From NCBI GenBank assembly GCA_903866425.1, contig CAIPNN010000068.1:1-6075 (forward strand): a stretch of DNA of 6,075 bases. The letters are read 5' to 3'. The notes under the pieces are model-generated. The model worked only from the letters and a program-made list of their open reading frames with translations, did not search any database and was not told where the DNA came from. A program made the position numbers and the translations under genes. Positions 1 to 5,892 of the stretch are shown one piece after another. The DNA comes from an uncultured Actinomycetes bacterium (GTDB lineage: Bacteria; Actinomycetota; Thermoleophilia; Miltoncostaeales; Miltoncostaeaceae). Positions within the stretch are counted from its first letter, which is position 1. Every line of letters starts with the position of its first letter.

Positions 1-1097
<1,097 letters not shown>

Positions 1098-1150
1098 TCG
1101 GGACCCTTCCTCAAATCGTTTGTTCATAGACCCGCTCCGGGCCGTTGGCG

Positions 1151-1156
1151 AGTGTA
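1151..1156 (-). promoter_or_regulatory. Candidate -10 element for gltA
   Basis: Read on the minus strand this is TACACT, a good match to a TAnnnT-type vegetative -10. It sits 54 nt before the chosen gltA start, which would give a leader of roughly 45-50 nt including the GAGGAAGGG ribosome binding site. No TTGACA-like -35 is found at 16-18 bp; an 8-bp direct repeat (1167-1186) occupies that position instead, so transcription might rely on an activator. This is inference from sequence pattern only. Confidence 0.35.
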
Positions 1157-1166
1157 GAGAAACACG

Positions 1167-1186
1167 CGCCACAAGACCCGCCACAA
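1167..1186. repeat. Short direct repeat CGCCACAA x2 in divergent promoter region
   Basis: The octamer CGCCACAA occurs at 1167-1174 and again at 1179-1186, start-to-start distance 12 bp, slightly more than one helical turn. It lies between the two divergent genes, over the expected -35 region of the gltA candidate promoter and about 20 bp upstream of the candidate -10 of the NYN gene. The position suits a regulator binding site, but short repeats arise by chance in GC-rich DNA and no known operator was recognised. Confidence 0.3.
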
Positions 1187-1204
1187 CGGAACATGGGCTC
1201 GCGC

Positions 1205-1213
1205 TGATATGGT
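1205..1213 (+). promoter_or_regulatory. Candidate extended -10 promoter for the NYN-LOTUS gene
   Basis: The sequence TGATATGGT contains a TGn extension directly before the hexamer TATGGT, the layout of an extended -10 promoter, which can work without a -35. None is seen at 16-18 bp. Transcription would begin near 1220, leaving a leader of about 85 nt that contains the hairpin at 1263-1279 and the ribosome binding site at 1295-1300. Pattern-based only. Confidence 0.35.
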
Positions 1214-1262
1214 CGGCCCGCTGCTGCCTACGGGCGGCGGCATGGCTTCGGCCGCATGACCA

Positions 1263-1279
1263 GCCCCCACATCGGGGGC
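1263..1279 (+). other. Small hairpin in leader of NYN-LOTUS gene
   Basis: GCCCCC (1263-1268) and GGGGGC (1274-1279) are perfect inverted arms around a 5-nt loop, ACATC. The 6-bp all-GC stem ends 15 nt before the GGAGGT Shine-Dalgarno. There is no T tract, so it is not a classical terminator. It could stabilise the 5' end of the mRNA or modulate access to the start. It does not cover the ribosome binding site itself. Confidence 0.4.
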
Positions 1280-1294
1280 ACGACAATTCGATTT

Positions 1295-1300
1295 GGAGGT
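1295..1300 (+). promoter_or_regulatory. Strong Shine-Dalgarno setting the NYN-LOTUS start
   Basis: GGAGGT lies 5 nt before the ATG at 1306, an essentially ideal site. It fixes the start of this protein, because the same reading frame stays open for another 103 codons upstream (back to 997) across the promoter region and the 5' end of gltA on the other strand. Confidence 0.85.
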
Positions 1301-1305
1301 ACCAC

Positions 1306-2856
1306 ATGGCCGAGCACGTGCTCGCCGTGCTGGTCGACTTCGAGAACATGGCCCGTCCCGGCGCCAAGTCTCGTGGCGACTTTGACATCAATCTCGTCGT
1401 CAGCCGACTGGCTGAGAAGGGCCGCGTCGTCGTGAAGCGCGCGTACGCGGACTGGAGCCGCTACCGCGAGGCGAAGGTTGACCTGCAGAACGCCGGCCTC
1501 GAGCTGATCGAGATGCCGTCCGCCCGCGAGGGCGCCAAGAACCGCGCCGACATCAAGCTGGCGGTTGACGCCATGGAGCTCGCCTACTCGCGCGAGCACG
1601 TTGACTACTTCGTCATCGTGTCGGGCGACAGCGACTTCACGCCCCTGGTTGGCAAGCTGCGCGAGCTGAACAAGCGCGTGGTGGGCATGGGCAACCGCGA
1701 GAGCTCGTCGGAGCTGCTCATCGCCAACTGCGACGAGTTCATCTTCTACGACAGCATCGCCTCGTCGTCGTCCGCATCGCCGCGTCGCGGCGGCGGTGGC
1801 CGTGGCGCCGCATCGCGCAAGGACCCCATCGCCCTGCTGGCCGAGTCGATGGCCGCGCTTCAGCGCGAGAGCGTCGAGCTTCCGCTTGCGTCGGTGGTGA
1901 AGGACGCCATGCGCCGCAAGGACCCGGCCTTCGACGAGGGGGCCCTCGGGTTCTCCACGTTCAGCAAGTTCCTCGAGAGCGCCAAGGACAAGGCGGGCAT
2001 CAGCCTGCAGACCGACCCGCGATCGGGCACCTACCGCGTGTCGCTGGCCGACGCGCCGGCAGCCGCCGCAGCACTGGCAGCCGACATCGAGAGCGACACC
2101 GGCGAGCGCGAGGCACGCGGCGGACGCCGTCGCCGTCGCGGACGTCGCGGCGAGGGCGGCGGTTCGGCCGAGGGTGAGGCCACGACCGGCGAGACCGGCG
2201 ACAAGGACATGGACGTCTTCGAGATGTTCATCACGCCCACGCCCGATCCCGACCTGGGCAAGATGCCGTCGCTCGACGAGCCCATCACCTACGAGGACAT
2301 GGTGCTGCTCACGCCCGAGGTGGACGCCGAGGTGGCCGCGGCAGGTGTTGAGGCTGACGATCCCGACGCCCCGCCGGCACGCAGCACGCGTCGCCGTCGC
2401 CGTCGCGCATCGGTGGATGACATCACCGACGAGCCCACGCCGGATGATCTGGAGACGATCGCCGACGAGGACGTCGCCGCCGAGGAGGCAGCCGAGGAGG
2501 GCCTGGCCATCATTGGCGAGACCCCCACGCCAGAGGAGCAGGTGGAGGCCGAGGCACCGCCCGCCGAGGAGGCAGCGGCACCCACGCGCCGTCGCGTGCG
2601 CCGCAGCAGCGCCGCCAAGGCCGCAGAGGATGCTCCCGCGGAGGAGGCAGCGGCAGACGCCGAGGCACCCGCCGAGGAGGAGAAGCCCAAGCGCCGTCGC
2701 GCCCCGGCCAAGAAGAAGGTGGCCGAGGAGGCTCCCGCGGAGGAGGCAGCGGCAGACGCCGAGGCACCCGCCGAGGAGGAGAAGCCCAAGCGTCGTCGCC
2801 CGCCGGCCCGCAAGAAGACCGCTGAGGCCGACACCGAGGCGCCCGCAGCCGAGTAG
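1306..2856 (+). CDS. NYN (PIN-like) nuclease-domain protein with LOTUS/OST-HTH domain and repetitive charged tail
   Basis: This is a predicted RNA-acting protein of 516 residues. Residues ~5-150 form an NYN domain of the LabA/DUF88 type, a PIN-fold metal-dependent ribonuclease family. It has VDFEN (9-13, acidic D11), RADIKLAVD (80-88, D82) and SGDSDF (106-111, D108 and D110), so the expected acidic metal-binding set is present. After a Gly/Ser/Arg linker (153-172), residues ~173-247 match a LOTUS/OST-HTH domain, a fold linked to RNA binding. From ~250 onward the protein is predicted disordered: arginine-rich clusters (274-281, 362-367, 428-433, 462-471, 495-504) alternate with Ala/Glu/Asp-rich stretches, and a 33-residue unit is duplicated at 443-508. 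A less simple acidic island, DVFEMF to about residue 343, may be a binding motif. The start is set by GGAGGT, and the gene ends at a strong hairpin. The family is known; the substrate is not. A role in RNA decay or processing is inference, and the tail could also bind RNA or ribosomes. Confidence 0.88.
   Translation: MAEHVLAVLVDFENMARPGAKSRGDFDINLVVSRLAEKGRVVVKRAYADWSRYREAKVDLQNAGLELIEMPSAREGAKNRADIKLAVDAMELAYSREHVDYFVIVSGDSDFTPLVGKLRELNKRVVGMGNRESSSELLIANCDEFIFYDSIASSSSASPRRGGGGRGAASRKDPIALLAESMAALQRESVELPLASVVKDAMRRKDPAFDEGALGFSTFSKFLESAKDKAGISLQTDPRSGTYRVSLADAPAAAAALAADIESDTGEREARGGRRRRRGRRGEGGGSAEGEATTGETGDKDMDVFEMFITPTPDPDLGKMPSLDEPITYEDMVLLTPEVDAEVAAAGVEADDPDAPPARSTRRRRRRASVDDITDEPTPDDLETIADEDVAAEEAAEEGLAIIGETPTPEEQVEAEAPPAEEAAAPTRRRVRRSSAAKAAEDAPAEEAAADAEAPAEEEKPKRRRAPAKKKVAEEAPAEEAAADAEAPAEEEKPKRRRPPARKKTAEADTEAPAAE
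2632..2829 (+). repeat. Two tandem 99-bp units coding for a 33-residue charged repeat
   Basis: Copy 1 is 2632-2730 and copy 2 is 2731-2829, head to tail and in frame. The first 62 nt of each copy are identical; I count 12 mismatches over the full 99, all in the last third. Each unit encodes an Ala/Glu/Asp stretch (begins APAEEAAADAEAPAEEEKPK), then a basic cluster RRR(A/P)PA(K/R)KK. A diverged related segment (EAPPAEEAAAPTRRRVRR) precedes copy 1. The pattern indicates recent duplication by slippage or unequal recombination inside the tail of the NYN gene. Confidence 0.95.
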
Positions 2857-2863
2857 CTGGACC

Positions 2864-2892
2864 GCGAGGGGGGTGCACCGCACCCCCCTCGC
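2864..2892 (+). terminator. Perfect 13-bp GC hairpin after the NYN-LOTUS gene
   Basis: GCGAGGGGGGTGC (2864-2876) pairs perfectly with GCACCCCCCTCGC (2880-2892) around the 3-nt loop ACC. It begins 8 bp after the stop codon. The following bases (TCGTTCGG) are not a T tract, so it is a U-poor hairpin of the kind often proposed as a terminator or mRNA 3'-end stabiliser in high-GC actinobacteria. It separates the NYN gene from the downstream transporter gene, implying that the latter has its own promoter. Confidence 0.7.
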
Positions 2893-2990
2893 TCGTTCGG
2901 CGCCCGACACGGTGCCGACCGTTCCCCCCAATCGCCGCGCACACACGGCTACCGTGCCCGCAACCCGAATCGGCAATCGCGCGGAGGAAC

Positions 2991-3959
2991 GTGTCGGCCC
3001 TCGACATCCTGGTCAACACCTTGGCGTCGCCAATGGTCCTCGCCTTCATCATCGCCGTGGTCGTCACGGCGCTGGGCAGCGACCTGCACCTCCCCAAGGC
3101 GCTCTCAACCAGCCTGTCGATCTACCTGCTGCTGGCCATCGGCCTGAAGGGCGGCCTGGCGCTCTCGCAGGAGCAGGTGGGCGACATCGTCGTGCCGCTG
3201 GTGGTCACGGTCTGCCTCGGTGTGGTCACCCCGCTGGTGGCCTACGTCATTGCGCTGCGCGTCATGCCGATCGGCAAGATCGATGCCTGCGCGCTTGCCG
3301 CCCACTATGGATCGGTGTCCGCAGTCACCTTCGCCGCTGCGCTCACCGTGTTCGCCGAGAGCGGCGTATTCGTGGAGGGCTTTGCCCCGGCCCTGCTCGC
3401 TCTTCTTGAGATCCCCGGCATCGTGGTGGCACTCACACTGGCCGCCAACAAGGTGGGTGAGGCGCGCGCGGGGTGGAGCGGTGCACTCAAGGAGGCGCTG
3501 CTCGGCCGCAGCATTGTGCTGCTGGCGGGGGGCCTGCTCATCGGCTGGGTGGCCGGGCCAGCGCGCATGGAGTTGGTGAACCCGTTCTTCAATGAGCTCT
3601 TCTACGGCGCGCTGACCCTCTTCATGATCGACCTCGGCGTCACCGTTGCCCGGCGTGCCCGAGGGCTGCGGGACTACGGCGTGAGGCTCGTGGTGGTGGG
3701 CATCGTCGTACCGCTGATCAACGGGTCACTGGGCGTGGTGTTCGCCACGCTCTCCGGGCTCTCGGTCGGTGGCAGCGCACTGGTGGGCATCATGGCGGCG
3801 AGCGCGTCGTACATCGCGGCGCCCGCTGCGGTGCGCATCGCCCTGCCAGATGCCAATCCGGCCCTCTATCTCACCGCGGCGCTCGGCATCACCTTCCCGT
3901 TCAACCTTGTTGCGGGCATACCCCTGTTCTTCTCGATGGCCAACGCCATGGGCGGGTGA
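2991..3959 (+). CDS. sbtA: SbtA-family sodium-dependent bicarbonate transporter
   Basis: This is an inner-membrane protein of 322 residues that likely takes up bicarbonate with sodium. Family hallmarks are SIYLLLAIGLKGG (43-55), AAHYGSVSAVTFA (103-115) in the first half, and ASASYIAAPAAVRIALP (270-286) with LTAALGITFPFNL (294-306) in the second. About ten hydrophobic segments can be seen (roughly 14-30, 42-58, 66-90, 99-121, 131-152, 172-188, 201-220, 231-255, 259-280, 291-317), in two five-helix halves, as in cyanobacterial SbtA. The Synechocystis protein is about 374 residues; the loop between halves (~153-172) is short here, which accounts for at least part of the difference. The start is GTG with GGAGG (2983-2987) 3 nt upstream, a tight spacing; the next Met is residue 15, inside the first helix. 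A TACCGT at 2950-2955 could be a -10, but no -35 is seen. No sbtB (PII-like regulator) is adjacent; a carbonic anhydrase follows after 27 bp. Substrate is inferred from family membership. Confidence 0.9.
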   Translation: MSALDILVNTLASPMVLAFIIAVVVTALGSDLHLPKALSTSLSIYLLLAIGLKGGLALSQEQVGDIVVPLVVTVCLGVVTPLVAYVIALRVMPIGKIDACALAAHYGSVSAVTFAAALTVFAESGVFVEGFAPALLALLEIPGIVVALTLAANKVGEARAGWSGALKEALLGRSIVLLAGGLLIGWVAGPARMELVNPFFNELFYGALTLFMIDLGVTVARRARGLRDYGVRLVVVGIVVPLINGSLGVVFATLSGLSVGGSALVGIMAASASYIAAPAAVRIALPDANPALYLTAALGITFPFNLVAGIPLFFSMANAMGG

Positions 3960-3986
3960 GTCCGGGCTCTTCGGCATTATTCAGCC

Positions 3987-4544
3987 ATGAGCGTTACCGA
4001 TCGTCTTCTTGAAAATGCCGACGCATGGGCCGACGGCTTCACCGCCGGTGAGCTGTCGGTCATGCCCACGCTCCAACTGGCCGTTGTGGCGTGCCAGGAC
4101 TCCCGCCTCGATCCGCAGGGTCTCCTCGGGCTCGGACCGGGTGAAGCGCACTACATGCGAAACGCCGGTGGCACCGTCACCGACGACATGCTGCGCTCAC
4201 TCGTGATCTCCCAGCGGTTCCTCGGCACCCGCGAGATCGTCCTCATTCATCACACCGACTGCGGAATGCTCCGGTTCAAGGACGACGACCTGCTTGACGA
4301 CCTGCACGCCGAGACGGGCATGCGCCCCACCTGGGCGGTCGAGACCTTCGACGACCTCGACGATGACCTGCGGCAGTCGATGCGCCGTATCCAGACCAGC
4401 CCGTTCATCCCCCACAAGGACAACGTGCGCGGGTTCGTCTACGAGGTGGAGACCGGGCGCCTGCGTGAGGTGAAGCTGACCGAGGGCAGCGGCTCCCACC
4501 GCGAGGCGGGAGTCAACTGGCGAACGGGCAACGCCTCCGACTGA
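3987..4544 (+). CDS. Beta-class carbonic anhydrase, Rv1284-like
   Basis: This zinc enzyme interconverts CO2 and bicarbonate in the cytoplasm. It has 185 residues. The beta-class motif CQDSRLD (36-42) supplies zinc ligand C36 and the D38/R40 dyad; HHTDCGM (88-94) supplies ligands H89 and C92. MRNAGGTVTDD (57-67) and SLVISQRFLGTREIVLIHHTD (71-91) closely resemble Mycobacterium tuberculosis Rv1284, as does the later stretch ETGMRPTW (109-116). Relative to Rv1284 as I recall it, there is an extra polar C-terminal tail of about 20 residues (from ~165) with no recognisable motif. The ATG at 3987 has no clear Shine-Dalgarno, so translation may be coupled to sbtA, which stops 27 bp upstream on the same strand. 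The pairing suggests joint control of the internal bicarbonate pool. The 3' end converges on the toxin gene with a 23-bp gap and no obvious terminator. Confidence 0.93.
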   Translation: MSVTDRLLENADAWADGFTAGELSVMPTLQLAVVACQDSRLDPQGLLGLGPGEAHYMRNAGGTVTDDMLRSLVISQRFLGTREIVLIHHTDCGMLRFKDDDLLDDLHAETGMRPTWAVETFDDLDDDLRQSMRRIQTSPFIPHKDNVRGFVYEVETGRLREVKLTEGSGSHREAGVNWRTGNASD

Positions 4545-4567
4545 TCAGGCGCACCCGGGTAGGAAAT

Positions 4568-4972
4568 TCACCGCACGGGGGCTGTTCTCACACGGAGTCC
4601 CGTGATGCCGTCGATGCTGCGCTGATCGAAGGTCACGAGCACCCGATCGGTCGCAATGGCAGTGGCCGCGATCATGAGGTCGTGCGCCCCCTTGGGAGTG
4701 CCAGCATCTGCCATCTCCGCCAGCAGGCGCGCATGCACCTCTGCCACGCGCAGGTCGTACGGCTCCACGTCGAGGAACGTAAGGAGGCCGTCGAGCCAAC
4801 GGCTTCGCTGCTCGGCACGCTCGGCGTGACCCCGGTGCGCACCCATCCGCAGCTCGGCCACGGTAACGGCAGCAATGGCGACGTCCTCTTCGTGCTCGGC
4901 GACCATGCCGGGCAGCCCCTCGCCGCGGTGCCCTGCCACAAGCACGCTCGAGTCGAGAATCAGTCGGGCCAT
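4568..4972 (-). CDS. vapC: VapC-like PIN-domain toxin
   Basis: This is a predicted toxin ribonuclease of 134 residues, the usual size for VapC. PIN-fold acidic residues are in the expected order: D7 in LILDSSVLV (4-12), E40 in VTVAELRMG (36-44), D98 in GAHDLMIAATA (95-105), and D116 in VTFDQR (113-118). VapC toxins cleave RNA, commonly tRNA or rRNA, when freed from their antitoxin; the target here is unknown. Its ATG lies inside the end of the antitoxin gene, overlapping by 13 nt (4960-4972) with the two genes in different frames, so the pair is almost certainly co-transcribed and translationally coupled. There is no separate strong Shine-Dalgarno. The reading frame is intact and no catalytic residue is missing, so the toxin is plausibly active. 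Confidence 0.9.
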   Translation of the reverse strand: MARLILDSSVLVAGHRGEGLPGMVAEHEEDVAIAAVTVAELRMGAHRGHAERAEQRSRWLDGLLTFLDVEPYDLRVAEVHARLLAEMADAGTPKGAHDLMIAATAIATDRVLVTFDQRSIDGITGLRVRTAPVR

Positions 4973-5214
4973 ACGGAATCCGGTGCCGGTAGCGTGCCCC
5001 GAAGCGCCACCAGGTCATCGGCCCAGTCGGCGTCTGGTCGGTTGCGGTCGAGCCACTCGAGCAGTGCACTCGTCGAGCGGCCAGAGGTCGGCGGCGAGAC
5101 GACCGCGACGGGTCGGCCCCGCCTCATGATTGTGAATGACTCCCCGCGGGCTTCGACGGCATCAAGCATGTCGGCAAATGAACGTGCGGCCGCGGTTGCT
5201 GTGAGCTTTTCCAT
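4960..5214 (-). CDS. Phd/YefM-like antitoxin paired with the PIN toxin
   Basis: This 84-residue protein would bind and neutralise the downstream VapC-like toxin and repress their shared promoter. The N-terminal half (about 1-42), with TATAAARSFADMLDAVEA (5-22) followed by SFTIMRRGRPVAVVSP (26-41), fits the Phd/YefM DNA-binding fold: a helix, then two strands with an RRGRP turn. The C-terminal half, with SALLEWLDRNRPDADWADDL (49-68), is the likely flexible toxin-binding region. The ATG at 5214 is chosen over an in-frame ATG at 5274, because the longer version would translate the promoter palindrome and has no ribosome binding site. The chosen start also lacks a Shine-Dalgarno, which suggests a leaderless or nearly leaderless mRNA. 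The stop overlaps the toxin start. Pairing of a Phd-type antitoxin with a PIN toxin is a common combination. Confidence 0.85.
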   Translation of the reverse strand: MEKLTATAAARSFADMLDAVEARGESFTIMRRGRPVAVVSPPTSGRSTSALLEWLDRNRPDADWADDLVALRGTLPAPDSVWPD

Positions 5215-5216
5215 AC

Positions 5217-5235
5217 TTATCTGATTATCAGATAA
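5217..5235. promoter_or_regulatory. Perfect 19-bp palindrome at the antitoxin start, probable operator
   Basis: TTATCTGATTATCAGATAA consists of two perfect 9-bp arms (5217-5225 and 5227-5235) around one central base. It is AT-rich within GC-rich surroundings and ends 2 bp before the antitoxin ATG. On the minus strand it contains GATAAT (5229-5224), a 5/6 match to the -10 consensus, 9 nt before the start codon. Binding by the antitoxin or the toxin-antitoxin complex would therefore block the promoter, the usual autoregulation for such pairs. No clear -35 is visible. Confidence 0.75.
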
Positions 5236-5249
5236 CTTCCCGCCAGACC

Positions 5250-5450
5250 ATGGGCTGTGCGCACGTCGGCGCATTCACAGGAGTGGGCGCAATAAATCCC
5301 GACACGAACAATGATGTCTCGCCAGAGAAGGAACCCTCCTCCGAACTGACCCGCGACTTCATCGCGCTGGCAGGAGCAGTGGCCATCCCCCCGGCAATGC
5401 AGGGACTGACCTGGAATGAAACGCTGCGGCAGGAGAAAGCCTCGCGCTGA
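5250..5450 (+). CDS. Doubtful 66-codon ORF, possible small gene or gene remnant
   Basis: I do not recognise this product. The frame runs from ATG at 5250 to TGA at 5448. The start lies just behind the antitoxin promoter and has no Shine-Dalgarno. The 5' half has mixed codon use, while codons from about 24 onward (SPEKEPSSELTRDFIALAG and after) show the G/C-ending third positions and amphipathic composition of real coding DNA, ending in a charged LRQEKASR. This resembles the 3' end of a small gene, perhaps an antitoxin tail, that has lost its beginning. It could equally be chance. It occupies the only sizeable gap in this part of the window (5215-5468), and nothing else is seen there. Confidence 0.3.
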   Translation: MGCAHVGAFTGVGAINPDTNNDVSPEKEPSSELTRDFIALAGAVAIPPAMQGLTWNETLRQEKASR

Positions 5451-5473
5451 GGACCGCGCAAGCGCCGGTCAGC
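5446..5473. terminator. Weak hairpin at the 3' end of mec
   Basis: GCTG then ACCG on the left (5446-5449 and 5453-5456, with a 3-nt bulge AGG) pairs with CGGTCAGC (5466-5473) on the right. The stem is 8 bp, interrupted by the bulge, and the loop is 9 nt. It overlaps the mec stop codon at 5469-5471 and the end of the doubtful plus-strand ORF. No T tract follows on either strand. It might act as a terminator between the two, but the evidence is thin. Confidence 0.25.
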
Positions 5474-5879
5474 TGATGTCGACCGGCTCCTCGGTGATCT
5501 GCTCACCGTCGGGTGCCGAACGCGCCAGGTGGAACGCGCGGATGACCGGGGTGCTCTCGTCCTGCAGTGACACGATCACGTAGAGCGGCTCGGCAAAGAA
5601 CGCCAGCTCCACGTCGGTCTTCGACGGGTAGGCCGCCGAGCGGGTGTGCGAGTGGTAGATGGCCAGCAGGTCTTCGCCGGCGTCCTCGATCTGCTCCATC
5701 AAGTCCATCTGCTCGCGGGGCTCCATCACGTACATGAAGGGCGTGCCCTCGGCGTTGGTGGCCGGCAGCACACGCGTGGCCACGCCGTCCTTGCCCGCGA
5801 TGAGGCCGCAGCACTCGTTGGGGAACTCCTCACGGGCGTGCACGATGATGGTCTCGGCAAGGCCGGGTGACAGCTTCAC
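5469..5879 (-). CDS. mec: Mec-type JAMM/MPN+ metallopeptidase (CysO-cysteine hydrolase)
   Basis: This is a zinc peptidase of 136 residues. In Mycobacterium tuberculosis, Mec releases cysteine from the C-terminus of the carrier CysO after CysM has built it there. The JAMM motif is complete: E22 in PNECCGL (20-26), H76 and H78 in YHSHTRS (75-81), then S86 and D89 in YPSKTD (84-89), matching the HxHx7SxxD spacing. The TEEPVDIS ending resembles mycobacterial Mec. The start is GTG at 5879, with GAGG on the minus strand at 5889-5886 and 6 nt between, and 13 nt after the cysM stop, so the two genes are almost certainly one transcript. No upstream ATG is possible because the cysM frame and stop intervene, although the frame stays open without a start signal. 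The physical link to cysM makes CysO processing much more likely than general deubiquitinase-like activity. The gene for CysO is not in the window. Confidence 0.92.
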   Translation of the reverse strand: MKLSPGLAETIIVHAREEFPNECCGLIAGKDGVATRVLPATNAEGTPFMYVMEPREQMDLMEQIEDAGEDLLAIYHSHTRSAAYPSKTDVELAFFAEPLYVIVSLQDESTPVIRAFHLARSAPDGEQITEEPVDIS

Positions 5880-5892
5880 GAACGGCCTCGGG

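Noticed and set aside
2632..2829. Tandem repeats considered as a CRISPR or noncoding repeat array
   Set aside because: There are only two adjoining full units with no spacers, and both are in frame within a protein tail.
1228..2976. Very long open frame (582 codons) on the minus strand opposite the NYN gene
   Set aside because: It is a shadow of the GC-rich NYN gene: its product is a low-complexity Gly/Leu/Ala/Arg string with no domain, and the plus-strand gene has an ideal ribosome binding site and recognisable domains.
2174..3409. Plus-strand frame of 411 codons spanning the NYN tail, the hairpin and the start of sbtA
   Set aside because: Its product is an Arg/Pro-rich shadow, it runs through a perfect terminator-like hairpin, and it overlaps two well-supported genes in other frames.
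5215..5274. Longer antitoxin start at 5274
   Set aside because: The extra 20 residues would be encoded by the operator palindrome and promoter, have no Shine-Dalgarno, and lie outside the Phd/YefM fold.
5228..5506. Minus-strand 92-codon frame overlapping the end of mec
   Set aside because: It overlaps mec in another frame, its start is inside that gene, and its composition (Ser/Arg/Pro/Ala) shows no domain.
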